Positions 46,007-54,354 of a DNA stretch of 63,932 nucleotides are shown here, piece after piece. Source of the DNA: an uncultured Eubacteriales bacterium (lineage in GTDB: Bacteria > Bacillota > Clostridia > Oscillospirales > Oscillospiraceae). The translations under genes were made by a program, and so were the position numbers. The notes under the pieces were generated by a model that worked only from the letters and a program-made list of their open reading frames with translations, did no database searches and was not told the origin of the DNA. The DNA is taken from NCBI GenBank assembly GCA_900545585.1, contig UQZR01000014.1, forward strand, positions 1 through 63,932, written 5' to 3'. Positions within the stretch are counted from its first letter, which is position 1, and each line of letters opens with the position of its first letter.

Positions 46007-46049
46007 ATTATATGGCAGGCAGTGCGGGATAACGATTAACCAAAGGTTA
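46007..46049 (-). promoter_or_regulatory. Promoter with TAACC-AAA-GGTTA palindrome (copy 2)
   Basis: On the minus strand TATAAT (46012-46007) lacks a good -35. The palindrome TAACCAAAGGTTA (46037-46049) is centred about 31 bases upstream of the -10, roughly at -43, a common place for an activator that replaces the -35. The MalT-like protein encoded in this locus is a candidate binder. Confidence 0.5.
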
Positions 46050-46061
46050 GGGATTCTGGGC

Positions 46062-46098
46062 AAAAAAAGAAAGACGCATAGGCGTCTTTCTTTTTTGA
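46062..46098 (-). terminator. Terminator directly after rplL
   Basis: aaaaaagaaagacgc and gcgtctttctttttt pair around atag, giving a U tract on the minus strand. It ends the ribosomal protein operon about 15 bases after the rplL stop, before any rpoB gene. Confidence 0.9.
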
Positions 46099-46111
46099 CT
46101 GTGTAAGAAAC

Positions 46112-46483
46112 TTACTTCAGCTCGACCTTGCCGCCGGCCTCCTCGACCTGCTTCTTCATAGCCTCGGCATCGTCCTTGGACAGAGCCTCCTTCAGGGTGT
46201 GGGGCACGCCCTCGACGGCAGCCTTGGCCTCGGCCAGGCCCAGGCCGGAGATCTCGCGGACGACCTTGATGACCTTGATCTTCTGAGCGGCATCGAAACC
46301 GGTCAGGACCACGTCGAACTCGGTCTTCTCCTCAGCGGCGGGAGCAGCAGCGCCGGCAGCGGGAGCAGCCATGGCGGCGGCGGAAACGCCGAACTCCTCC
46401 TCCAGAGCGTGCACCAGCTCGGACAGCTCCAGAACGGTCAAACCCTTGATCTCTTCGATCATAGCAGTAATCTTCTCAGACAT
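46112..46483 (-). CDS. rplL: 50S ribosomal protein L7/L12
   Basis: A 123-residue stalk protein that recruits translation factors to the ribosome. The N-terminal dimerisation helices (MSEKITAMIEEIKGLTVLEL), the Ala-rich hinge (about 37-52) and the C-terminal domain with KIKVIKVVREISGLGLAEAK are all present. It is the last gene of the operon and is followed by a terminator rather than rpoB. Confidence 0.97.
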   Translation of the reverse strand: MSEKITAMIEEIKGLTVLELSELVHALEEEFGVSAAAMAAPAAGAAAPAAEEKTEFDVVLTGFDAAQKIKVIKVVREISGLGLAEAKAAVEGVPHTLKEALSKDDAEAMKKQVEEAGGKVELK

Positions 46484-46558
46484 TGTGATAGCCTCCTATT
46501 TGTGAGATTTTTGTAAAGTGTGTGCGGGCCTGCCGCCCGCGGGGGTCAGGGAGCCGAT

Positions 46559-47068
46559 TTACTCGGCGGCAGCGCCGTCTTTCTCGGCGATCTGCTTCAG
46601 CACGCAAGCCAGGGCGGAAATGGGAGCCAGCATGGTACCCAGGACCTGAGCCTGCAGCACGGGCAGAGCGGGGATAGAAGCCAGAGCATTGACAGTTTCC
46701 ATGGAAACGACCTTGCCGTCCATGAAGCCGCCCTTGATCTCGAACTTATCCTTCAGCTTCTTGGCGTAATCCGCGATCACGCGTGCGGGGGCGACGGGAT
46801 CATCAGCGCAGATAGCCAGAGAAGTGGTACCGTTGAGCTGATCGTCCAGTTCGTTCAGACCGCAGTTGTTGAAAGCGAAACGCAGCAGGGTGTTCTTGAT
46901 GACAGCGTATTCCACGTTGTTGTTGCGGCACTCAGCGCGCAGAGCGGTATCCTCTGCCACGGTGATGCCCTTGTAATCAACGATGACGCCGGCGGCTGCG
47001 TTCTGCAGCTTGTCGGTCAGCGCCGCCACGATCGCCTGCTTTTCAGACAGAACCTTTGCGTTGGGCAT
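46559..47068 (-). CDS. rplJ: 50S ribosomal protein L10
   Basis: A 169-residue stalk-base protein. MPNAKVLSEKQAIVAAL, VIVDYKGITVAEDTALR and the C-terminal helix that binds L7/L12 dimers match the family. It is preceded by a structured leader and followed by rplL after 75 bases. L10-L12 complex binding to the leader is the known autoregulation. Confidence 0.96.
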   Translation of the reverse strand: MPNAKVLSEKQAIVAALTDKLQNAAAGVIVDYKGITVAEDTALRAECRNNNVEYAVIKNTLLRFAFNNCGLNELDDQLNGTTSLAICADDPVAPARVIADYAKKLKDKFEIKGGFMDGKVVSMETVNALASIPALPVLQAQVLGTMLAPISALACVLKQIAEKDGAAAE

Positions 47069-47074
47069 TCTTTG

Positions 47075-47230
47075 TTTTCACCTCCGTCAGAATTGTCGGT
47101 GCGTTCAAAAAAGGAAACCGTCCCCATGCCAAAGGACATGAGGACGGTGAAAAGCAATCATTACGATGTGCCATCCTCGGCAGGACTTACGGCTTTCGCC
47201 ACCTGCTGTCTTTGGAACGCAACCAATATT
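47075..47230 (-). promoter_or_regulatory. Ribosomal protein L10 leader
   Basis: The minus-strand RNA between rplA and rplJ contains gcgttccaaagacagcagg, a tcctgccgagg partner, and a gaccgtcctcatg / catggggacggt-like hairpin before the aaaggaggtga site. These are the marks of the L10(L12)-binding leader. Its exact 5' end is approximate. Confidence 0.85.
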
Positions 47231-47281
47231 ATACCAATGGCATGACGGCTTGTCAAGCCAAAGATAACGGTTTTTTCAGCC

Positions 47282-47974
47282 TTACAGCTGCTTGTTGGCG
47301 TTCATCTTCACGCCGGGGCCCATGGTGGAAGCGGCCACGCAGGACTTGATATACTGGCCCTTGGCAGCGGCGGGCTTGGCCTTGATGATGGCGCCGATGA
47401 GAGCGGAATAGTTCTCAAACAGCTTCTCGGAGCCGAAGGACACCTTGCCGATGGGGCAGTGGATGATGTTGGTCTTGTCCAGACGATACTCGACCTTACC
47501 GGCCTTGGCTTCCTGAACGGCCTTGGCGGCGTCGGGAGTCACGGTGCCGGACTTGGGGGAGGGCATCAGGCCCTTGGGGCCCAGGACCTTACCCAGACGG
47601 CCGACAATACCCATCATGTCGGGAGTGGCGACGACGACATCGAAGTCGAACCAGTTCTCCTTCTGGATCTTCTCCACCAGATCCATCTCGCCCACGTAAT
47701 CGGCGCCGGCGGCCTTGGCAGCCTCGGCCTTGTCGCCCTTGGCGAACACCAGAACGCGGACAGACTTACCGGTACCGTTGGGCAGCACGATGGCGCCGCG
47801 GACCTGCTGGTCGGCGTGACGGGAGTCAACGCCCAGCTTGACGTGGAGCTCGACAGTCTCATCGAACTTGGCGCTGGCGGTCTTGCAGATCAGCTCCAGA
47901 CCCTCCTTGGGGTCATACAGCATCGCCTTGTCGATCTGCTTGGCGCTTTCCTGATATTTCTTACCTCTAAACAT
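47282..47974 (-). CDS. rplA: 50S ribosomal protein L1
   Basis: A 230-residue protein of the L1 stalk (MFRGKKYQESAKQIDKAMLY, then VIVLPNGTGKSVRVLVFAKG-type and VVATPDMMGIVGRLGKVLGP segments). ATG 47974 is chosen for the aaggaggg site 6 bases upstream; an in-frame earlier start is unlikely. It lies 13 bases after rplK. Confidence 0.96.
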   Translation of the reverse strand: MFRGKKYQESAKQIDKAMLYDPKEGLELICKTASAKFDETVELHVKLGVDSRHADQQVRGAIVLPNGTGKSVRVLVFAKGDKAEAAKAAGADYVGEMDLVEKIQKENWFDFDVVVATPDMMGIVGRLGKVLGPKGLMPSPKSGTVTPDAAKAVQEAKAGKVEYRLDKTNIIHCPIGKVSFGSEKLFENYSALIGAIIKAKPAAAKGQYIKSCVAASTMGPGVKMNANKQL

Positions 47975-47987
47975 CGTTACACCCTCC

Positions 47988-48413
47988 TTACTCGCCAACG
48001 ACAACGCCCATGGAGCGGGCGGTACCGGCGATCATGCTCATAGCGGCCTCCAGAGACGCGGCGTTCAGGTCGCGCATCTTCAGCTCGGCGATCTTCTGGA
48101 TGGAGGCCTTGGAGATGGTAGCGACCTTTTCCTTGTTGGGAACGCCGGAACCGGACTCAATGTTGCACTCCTTCTTGATCAGGACCGCAGCGGGAGGGGT
48201 CTTGGTGATGAAGCTGAAAGAGCGGTCGGCATAGACGGTGATGACCACGGGGATGATCAGGCCCATGTCGTTCTTGGTGCGCTCGTTGAACTCCTTGGTA
48301 AACGCGGCAATATTGATGCCGTGCTGGCCCAGAGCGGGGCCGACGGGGGGTGCGGGAGTTGCTTTGCCCGCAGGGATCTGCAGTTTGACGTATCCAACTA
48401 CTTTCTGTGCCAT
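47988..48413 (-). CDS. rplK: 50S ribosomal protein L11
   Basis: A 141-residue GTPase-centre protein with the N-terminal VKLQIPAGKATPAPPVGPAL motif and C-terminal rRNA-binding domain (KIAELKMRDLNAASLEAA). Length is usual. Its start follows an aaggaggtg site. Confidence 0.97.
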   Translation of the reverse strand: MAQKVVGYVKLQIPAGKATPAPPVGPALGQHGINIAAFTKEFNERTKNDMGLIIPVVITVYADRSFSFITKTPPAAVLIKKECNIESGSGVPNKEKVATISKASIQKIAELKMRDLNAASLEAAMSMIAGTARSMGVVVGE

Positions 48414-48543
48414 TTGTAGGCACCTCCTTCAATAAAATGTGGTAGCGGCCGGTCCATACCGGAACCGCTTTTGGCGAGATGACGCGCATCTCTCCCACTT
48501 GCGCCGGAGTCGTACTGCTCCGGCCTGTACGGCTGCGCCGTAC

Positions 48544-49071
48544 TCAGTTGCTGCTGACCTCTACCTGATCCAGCTCCAGATCCACCGGCGTTTCGCGGCC
48601 GAACATGGAGACCACCACGCGGACACGATTCTTGTCCGGTTCGATCTCCTCCACCGTGCCGGTAAAGCTGGCCAGAGGTCCTTCGGTGATGCGGACGGTA
48701 TCGCCCACATGGTACAGCACCACGATCTCGCGCTTTTCCATGCCCAGAGCGGCCACCTCGTCCTCAGTCAGAGGGATCGCCTTGTTGGCTTCGCCCACAA
48801 AGCCCGTGACGCCGCGGATGTTGCGGATCAGGTGCCATGTGTCATCGGTCATGACCATCTTGATGAGAACATAGCCGGGGAACACCTTGCGCTGGATCTC
48901 CTTGGAGACGCCGGACTCGGTGATCTCGGTGACGGTTTCCATGGGGATCGCGATCTGAAGGACCATATCCTCCATGTTCCGGTTCACCACGGACTTCTCG
49001 ATGGCGGCTTTCACCGCGTTCTCATAGCCGGAATAGGTATGGGCTACATACCACTTCGCGTTATCAGCCAT
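48544..49071 (-). CDS. nusG: Transcription termination/antitermination protein NusG
   Basis: A 175-residue RNA polymerase cofactor. The NGN domain starts KWYVAHTYSGYENAVKAAIE, and the KOW domain with GDTVRITEGPLASFTGTVEE lies at about 118-170. The 130-base gap to rplK contains GC-rich hairpins that may modulate the downstream genes. It is downstream of secE by 10 bases. Confidence 0.97.
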   Translation of the reverse strand: MADNAKWYVAHTYSGYENAVKAAIEKSVVNRNMEDMVLQIAIPMETVTEITESGVSKEIQRKVFPGYVLIKMVMTDDTWHLIRNIRGVTGFVGEANKAIPLTEDEVAALGMEKREIVVLYHVGDTVRITEGPLASFTGTVEEIEPDKNRVRVVVSMFGRETPVDLELDQVEVSSN

Positions 49072-49081
49072 TCCCGTTTCC

Positions 49082-49294
49082 TCAGGCGAACAGGCCGACC
49101 AGCGTGTTCACCGCCAGAACGCTGACTGCATCAAAGATCCAGATGCACGCGCCCACCAGCAGGGAGCACAGGATCACGGTGCCCGTGTTCTTCATGGTGG
49201 TCTTGCCGTCAGGCCATACGACCTTCTTCAGCTCGCTTCTCATTTCGCGGAACCACTTGCCGTGGTCCTTCTTGACCTTCTTCTCTTCAGCCAT
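49082..49294 (-). CDS. secE: Preprotein translocase subunit SecE
   Basis: A 70-residue single-spanning subunit of SecYEG. The cytoplasmic amphipathic part KWFREMRSELKKVVWPDGKT precedes one membrane helix (about 43-66). It is between rpmG and nusG, the usual Firmicute order. Confidence 0.96.
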   Translation of the reverse strand: MAEEKKVKKDHGKWFREMRSELKKVVWPDGKTTMKNTGTVILCSLLVGACIWIFDAVSVLAVNTLVGLFA

Positions 49295-49314
49295 AGCTCA
49301 CTATCTCCTTCCGG

Positions 49315-49464
49315 TTACTTCGTCTCAGTGTGGACGGTGTGCTTTCTGCAGAAGGGGCAATACTTGTTCAGCTCAAGCTTGTCAGGGGTATTCTTCTTGT
49401 TCTTCATCGTGTTGTAGTTTCTCTGCTTGCACTCATTGCATCTCAGGGTGATCTTCACGCGCAT
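49315..49464 (-). CDS. rpmG: 50S ribosomal protein L33
   Basis: A 49-residue zinc-type L33 beginning MRVKITLRCNECKQRNYNTM, with CNEC and later CPFC giving the four zinc cysteines. The aaggaggtg site precedes its ATG. It is the first gene of the rpmG-secE-nusG-rplKAJL operon. Confidence 0.96.
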   Translation of the reverse strand: MRVKITLRCNECKQRNYNTMKNKKNTPDKLELNKYCPFCRKHTVHTETK

Positions 49465-49586
49465 TAACGGCACCTCCTTATTAGATTAGGTCCGAGGACC
49501 CTTTGCCTCCCTGCCGGATGCCGGCTCCCTGCGCGCCCGAAGCGAAAAGCGCGCAAAAAGAAAGCACCCACTCACAGGTAATGCCC

Positions 49587-49615
49587 AGTATAGCACGGTT
49601 TTTGGCAGAGGTCAA
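49587..49615 (-). promoter_or_regulatory. Promoter of the rpmG-secE-nusG-rpl operon
   Basis: On the minus strand TTGACC (49615-49610), a 17-base spacer and TATACT (49592-49587) give a strong promoter with a leader of about 115 bases. Confidence 0.88.
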
Positions 49616-49667
49616 CTGATTTTTTGGAAAAAATACAGCTTTTTCGGGGGTTTTCCGACTTTTCCGG

Positions 49668-49696
49668 TTGCAGGCGGCGTTCTTTTTGTGTATGAT
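49668..49696 (+). promoter_or_regulatory. Promoter of ruvX
   Basis: TTGCAG (49668-49673), a 17-base spacer and TATGAT (49691-49696) lie 35 bases before the ruvX ATG. Confidence 0.8.
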
Positions 49697-49731
49697 AATG
49701 CCACTGAACGGAAAGTGCAGGTGCATTACCT

Positions 49732-50157
49732 ATGAAAATCATGGCCATCGACTACGGCGACGCCCACACCGGCATCGCCATTTCGGACTATACCGAGACG
49801 CTGGCGGGGCACTCCGAGGTGCTCCACAGCCGGAAGCAGGAGGAGGTACTGGCGGGCATCCGGCGGCTCATCGCGGAGCACGACGTGAAGCTGCTGGTGC
49901 TGGGCTATCCCCGCAACATGGACGGCAGCGAGGGGCCCCGGGCGGAGAAGTGCGCCGCCTTCGGGGAGCTGCTGCGGCAGGAGACGGGGCTGGAGGTGAT
50001 CCTCTGGGACGAGCGGCGCACCACCATCGACGCTCACAATATCCTGTTCCAGAACGGGCAGAACGCCAAGAAGCGGAAAAAGACGGTGGACGCGGTGGCG
50101 GCGGCGCTGATGCTGGAGGGCTATCTCACCCGCCGCAGGCTGGAGGCGCAGAAATGA
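49732..50157 (+). CDS. ruvX: Putative Holliday junction resolvase RuvX/YqgF
   Basis: A 141-residue RNase H-like nuclease of the YqgF family, linked to pre-16S rRNA processing and junction resolution. It starts MKIMAIDYGDAHTGIAISDY (catalytic Asp in IDYG), has GYPRNMDGSEGPRA, WDERRTT and a late DAVAA Asp. The usual GLPKNMDG is GYPRNMDG here. The stop overlaps the next ATG by four bases. Confidence 0.92.
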   Translation: MKIMAIDYGDAHTGIAISDYTETLAGHSEVLHSRKQEEVLAGIRRLIAEHDVKLLVLGYPRNMDGSEGPRAEKCAAFGELLRQETGLEVILWDERRTTIDAHNILFQNGQNAKKRKKTVDAVAAALMLEGYLTRRRLEAQK

Positions 50158-51356
50158 GCCGGGATGTCATCATCATCGGCGGCGGCGCCAGCGGTATGAT
50201 GGCGGCGCTGGCCGCCGCGGAAAACGGCTGCCGCGTCACGCTGCTGGAGCGGCAGAGCCGGGTGGGACGCAAGCTGCTGGCCACCGGCAACGGACGGTGC
50301 AACCTGACGAACCACAATGTCTCCCCCGCCCGCTATCACGGCGGCGACGGGTTCTGCGCCTACGCGCTGGACGCCTTCGATGTGGGAGCTACGCTGCAAT
50401 TTTTCGCCTCGCTGGGGCTTCTGACGGTCGCCGAGGACAGCGGGCGCGTCTATCCCATGAGCAACATGGCGGGCAGCGTGCTGGATGTGCTGCGCTACGC
50501 GCTGGAGCGTCCCGGCATCGAGGTCGTCACCAGTCAGGCGGCCTCCTCCGTGAGAAAGACGTCCGACGGCTTCACCGTGCGGACGGAGACGGACACGTTC
50601 TCTGCCGAAAAGCTCATTCTGGCAGCCGGCGGCTGCGCCGGCAGCAAGGTAGGCGGCGTCATGGACGGCTATCAGCTGGCCAAGAGTCTGGGACACCACA
50701 GGACGCAGCTCTACCCCTCCCTCGTCCAGCTGAAGACCGACCCCACCTACCCCCGTGCGCTGAAGGGCATCAAGGCCGAGTGCGGCATTGCTATCCGGCG
50801 AGGCAATGCGTTGGTGGCGGAGAACCGCGGCGAGGTGCTGTTCACTGAGTACGGCGTCAGCGGCCCCGCCATCTTCGACCTCTCCCGTGCCGTGTCCACC
50901 GGCGGCGAGGGGCTGTGCTGCGTGCTGAACTTCTTCCCCGACTGGGAGCCTGAGGAGGTACTGCACTGGCTGCACCGGCGGCGGCAGACCATGGCCGCCC
51001 ACGAGGCCTCCACCCTGCTGGTAGGCTCCTGCCACACCCGGCTGGGGCAGATGCTCTGCAAGGCCGCCGGCTTCACCAATCAGCCGGCCGTCTCCCTTAC
51101 TGACGATGACCTGCGCCGCATCGCCGCGCAGGCCACAGGCTTTACCCTGCCCATCACCGGCACCTGCGGCTTCGATCAGGCGCAGGTAACGGCGGGCGGC
51201 TTACAGACCGGTGAGTTCGACCCCCGGACCATGCAGAGCCGTCTGGTGCCGGGGCTGTACGCCTGTGGCGAGGTACTGGATGTGGACGGTGACTGCGGCG
51301 GCTTCAATTTGCAATGGGCGTGGTCCTCCGGCCGGTTGGCCGGACACCTCCGGTAA
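50154..51356 (+). CDS. NAD(P)/FAD-dependent oxidoreductase, BaiN/HI0933 family
   Basis: A 400-residue flavoprotein. The N-terminal dinucleotide fold VIIIGGGASGMMAALAA is followed by the family signature KLLATGNGRCNLTN, a TVAEDSGRVYPMSN loop, LILAAGG, and the C-terminal FAD motif ITGTCGF...VTAGG with GLYACGEVLDVDGDCGGFNL. The family includes BaiN, reported in bile-acid dehydroxylation, but most members have no proven substrate. ATG 50154 is coupled to ruvX by a four-base overlap. Confidence 0.92.
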   Translation: MSRDVIIIGGGASGMMAALAAAENGCRVTLLERQSRVGRKLLATGNGRCNLTNHNVSPARYHGGDGFCAYALDAFDVGATLQFFASLGLLTVAEDSGRVYPMSNMAGSVLDVLRYALERPGIEVVTSQAASSVRKTSDGFTVRTETDTFSAEKLILAAGGCAGSKVGGVMDGYQLAKSLGHHRTQLYPSLVQLKTDPTYPRALKGIKAECGIAIRRGNALVAENRGEVLFTEYGVSGPAIFDLSRAVSTGGEGLCCVLNFFPDWEPEEVLHWLHRRRQTMAAHEASTLLVGSCHTRLGQMLCKAAGFTNQPAVSLTDDDLRRIAAQATGFTLPITGTCGFDQAQVTAGGLQTGEFDPRTMQSRLVPGLYACGEVLDVDGDCGGFNLQWAWSSGRLAGHLR

Positions 51357-51371
51357 AAAAGAAAACGAACC

Positions 51372-51414
51372 AACCCCTATTTCCGGCGGTAGCCGCCGGA
51401 AATAGGGGTTTTTG
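51372..51414 (+). terminator. Terminator of ruvX-flavoprotein operon
   Basis: aacccctatttccggcgg and ccgccggaaataggggtt form an 18-bp perfect stem followed by TTTTT. Confidence 0.93.
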
Positions 51415-51441
51415 CCGTTTTTGGCAAAAGGCCGCCTCCGA

Positions 51442-51470
51442 CCATTTCCGCCGGAAACGGATGCTATAAT
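51442..51470 (+). promoter_or_regulatory. Probable promoter of the pilus-like genes
   Basis: TATAAT (51465-51470) is clear but the -35 position (CCATTT) is poor. The palindrome TTTCCG-C-CGGAAA (51445-51457) covers the -35, which would suit a regulator. It also resembles the preceding terminator stem, so the palindrome may be a chance by-product. Confidence 0.55.
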
Positions 51471-51525
51471 CCTCCGCGAAAGGCAAGAGGCTTGCCGCAC
51501 TGACGCAGGACAGGAGGACGGAGCG

Positions 51526-54282
51526 ATGAACAGGTACGGAAGGACAGGACTGCGGGTACTGGGCGGCCTGCTGGCGCTGGTGCTGGCGGCCACGCTGCTG
51601 CCCGCCGCAGTATACGCCGCAGGCGGCGCGTATCAGGTGGACGAGGACAGCGCCTATATGAACATGGAGGACAGCCGCCCTGCGGCCTTGGCAGCGCAGG
51701 TATCCAGAGCCCCGGCGGACAACGTGACCATGCAGCTGTTCAACTACACGGGGGCCATCAACGGACAGGGACCGCTGGAGTTCTATCACAGCTGGGGCGC
51801 CTCGGTGGACGGAGACGCCAGCGGAAGCGGAGCGCGGCCCAGCATGTCCCCCACGCTGGAGGACAACAAGTGGCCCTACGTCACCGGCATCCCCGGCAGT
51901 AAAGCCAGCGGCAGTCTGGGCTATCTGTTCAGCGACAGCGCCGTCCCCGGCAAGACCGTCTATTCCGTGGGGCGCGGCGGCAGCACGGGGCTGTTCCAGC
52001 GGGACAGCAAGGGCTATCTCTACTATGATTCTCTGCGGAATGCCGCCAGCTATGACGCGGCCAGCGGGCGGTTCCAGCTGTATGACGGCATCGTGCGGCC
52101 CTGGTACACCGGCTATGTGGAGCCTGACGGCAAGACGGTATTCGACGACAGGACGATCGCCTTTAACGGAAACTTCCTGCCGTTCAACGATCTGACCGGC
52201 GCCACAGAGGCCCCCAGGGGCAGGAGTCCCGCCGCCTACCGCCTGCCGGATGGCAAGGTGGACCTGTGGTTCGGCATGTCCATGTCCTTTGACTTCTACA
52301 TGCCCGCCGACGGAAAGATCAACGGCGAGGACATGATCTTCCAGTTTCTGGGGGACGACGACGTGTTCGTCTACATCGACGGCGTGCTGGTGCTGGACAT
52401 TGGCGGCACCCACGGCGCCAACAGCGGCTCCATCAACTTTGCTACCGGTGATGTGACCCATCCCAGGGAGGGTGTGTCCGGCGCGGCGGAGGCCGATGAC
52501 TACGTCACCACTACGCTGGCGAAAAAGTTCCAGACCGCCGGTATGACCGGCAGCTTTGACGGCAGCACCTTTGGGGACTACACCAAGCACACGCTGCAGT
52601 TCTTCTATCTGGAGCGGGGCGGCAACGTGTCCTACTGCTATCTGCGGTTCAACACGCCTACCCTGCCCAACAACTCCCTGACCGTGGCCAAGGAGCTGTC
52701 CGGCGGCGAGCAGGAGCTGAACCGCTATCTCACCGGTGCCATGGACTATCGGTTCCGCGTGCTGCGGCCGGACGGCAGCCTGTACGTGCCGGAGGGCACG
52801 GCGTATCAGCTGCTGGAGAACAGCACCGCTGTGGGCAGCGGCGCCGTGGGGGCAGGCGGGTACTTCACCCTGAAGGCGGGGCAGATGGCTCAATTCACCG
52901 ACATGCTGACGCTGGGCGGCGGGAGCTATGACTATCTGGTGGAGGAGACCATGCCGGACCGGCTGACGGGACAGTACCGGCAGGTGCAGTACACCGTGGG
53001 CAGCGGCACCGGCACCACCGTCAGCCCCACGGCGGAGGAGGATTTCACCGGCTTCCGCACCGATACTCTCACCGCCGCGGCCACCCAGCTGGTGACGTAC
53101 CGCAACGTGGTGGATACCAGCGCTCTGGGCGAGCTGCGGGTGACGAAACAGGTGGCGGAGGGCTCCGACGCCGCGGCGGGGCGGGCGTTCGACATTGGCG
53201 TGGCTCTGGGCGGCGAGGCGGTGCCGGCGGGCACGCCCTACACCGTGAATGGTGCGGAGCGGACGGTGGAGACGGCGGGCATCGTGCCCCTGGCCCACGG
53301 GGAGACGGCGGTGTTCACCGGACTGCTGGCGGGCACGGCCTACGCCGTGACGGAAACGCCGCCGGAGGGCTGGCGCGCCGCCTTTGACGCCGCCGTCACA
53401 GCGGAGGGCGTCACCTCCCCCGCAAGAGCCGACGGTGAGGTGCCGGTGGGCGGCAGCGTGGCCGTCACCGTCACCAACGCCACCTATGACTACGCCATCT
53501 CCCTGCCGCTGACCAAGACGCTGCTGGGCGCGGCGGCAGCCCAGTGCCAGACGTTCCGGTTCCTGCTGGAGGAGACGGACGCGGAGGGGAATGTACTGCG
53601 GCAGGTCCACGAAACGGGCATCACCGTCACCGGTGAGGAAGCTGCCGATGGGCGGCTGGTCATCGGCCTGGCCGCCGGCGACACCGCGCCCCGCTGCTAC
53701 CGCGTCCGCGAGGCGGAGACCGACGGCTTCTGGTGCGGCGGCGAGATGTACCGTGTGGCGGTGCTGCCCAACGGTGTGGATGGCGCGGTGCGTATCACCG
53801 TCAACGGCAGCGTATGGGACGGCGGTGCGCTGGCCTTTGTAAACCGCGCTTCCCGGAGTCTGACCGTCCGCAAGACGGTGGAGGGCGAGATGGGCGACCG
53901 GTCGAAGACATTTCCCTTTACGGCGGTGCTGACGGTGGACGGGCAGGCCGTCCCCTTCCCGGCCGGCGAGGGCTACACCGTGTCCGGCAGGCAGGCGGTC
54001 TTTGCCCTGCGCCACGGGGAGAGCCTGACCTTCACCGGACTGCCTTACGGCGGGGTCGTGACGGTGACGGAGACAGAGCACGCCGGTTACACCGTCACCA
54101 ACAGCGGCCGCAGCGGCGACAGCGGCGCGGTGACGCTGGGGGACGGCGGGGAACTGGTGTTCGTCAACACGAAGCGGGCCGTCCCCGATCTGGGTGTGGC
54201 CGGAGGCACCCTGCTGCCGGCAGGAGCGCTGGTATGCTGCGGCGGCGGGCTGCTGCTGTGGAGTCGGAAGCGCCGCGCCTGA
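51526..54282 (+). CDS. Large pilus tip-like protein with fibro-slime domain and isopeptide repeats
   Basis: A 918-residue surface protein. ATG 51526 follows aggagga and a signal peptide (TGLRVLGGLLALVLAATLLP, cleavage near VYA-AGG). A fibro-slime-like domain (about 100-370) carries DDDVFVYIDGVLVLDIGGTH. Repeated Spy0128/Cna-B-like units follow, each starting SLTVxKxLxG (about 390, 545, 655, 780) and ending with a VTVTN or FVNxK edge, the setting for Lys-Asn isopeptide crosslinks. The C terminus has VPDLGVAGG, a hydrophobic segment and RKRRA, a degenerate sorting signal. It is first of three pilus-like genes. Confidence 0.87.
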   Translation: MNRYGRTGLRVLGGLLALVLAATLLPAAVYAAGGAYQVDEDSAYMNMEDSRPAALAAQVSRAPADNVTMQLFNYTGAINGQGPLEFYHSWGASVDGDASGSGARPSMSPTLEDNKWPYVTGIPGSKASGSLGYLFSDSAVPGKTVYSVGRGGSTGLFQRDSKGYLYYDSLRNAASYDAASGRFQLYDGIVRPWYTGYVEPDGKTVFDDRTIAFNGNFLPFNDLTGATEAPRGRSPAAYRLPDGKVDLWFGMSMSFDFYMPADGKINGEDMIFQFLGDDDVFVYIDGVLVLDIGGTHGANSGSINFATGDVTHPREGVSGAAEADDYVTTTLAKKFQTAGMTGSFDGSTFGDYTKHTLQFFYLERGGNVSYCYLRFNTPTLPNNSLTVAKELSGGEQELNRYLTGAMDYRFRVLRPDGSLYVPEGTAYQLLENSTAVGSGAVGAGGYFTLKAGQMAQFTDMLTLGGGSYDYLVEETMPDRLTGQYRQVQYTVGSGTGTTVSPTAEEDFTGFRTDTLTAAATQLVTYRNVVDTSALGELRVTKQVAEGSDAAAGRAFDIGVALGGEAVPAGTPYTVNGAERTVETAGIVPLAHGETAVFTGLLAGTAYAVTETPPEGWRAAFDAAVTAEGVTSPARADGEVPVGGSVAVTVTNATYDYAISLPLTKTLLGAAAAQCQTFRFLLEETDAEGNVLRQVHETGITVTGEEAADGRLVIGLAAGDTAPRCYRVREAETDGFWCGGEMYRVAVLPNGVDGAVRITVNGSVWDGGALAFVNRASRSLTVRKTVEGEMGDRSKTFPFTAVLTVDGQAVPFPAGEGYTVSGRQAVFALRHGESLTFTGLPYGGVVTVTETEHAGYTVTNSGRSGDSGAVTLGDGGELVFVNTKRAVPDLGVAGGTLLPAGALVCCGGGLLLWSRKRRA

Positions 54283-54354
54283 CCCTTTTTTGTGCTGCGC
54301 CGCATGTGCGGTCTTGATACAGCAGAACACATTATATTGCAAGGAGGACTACGT

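Noticed and set aside
50154..51356. Naming the flavoprotein baiN and inferring bile-acid metabolism
   Set aside because: The family is broad and no other bai gene is present in the window.
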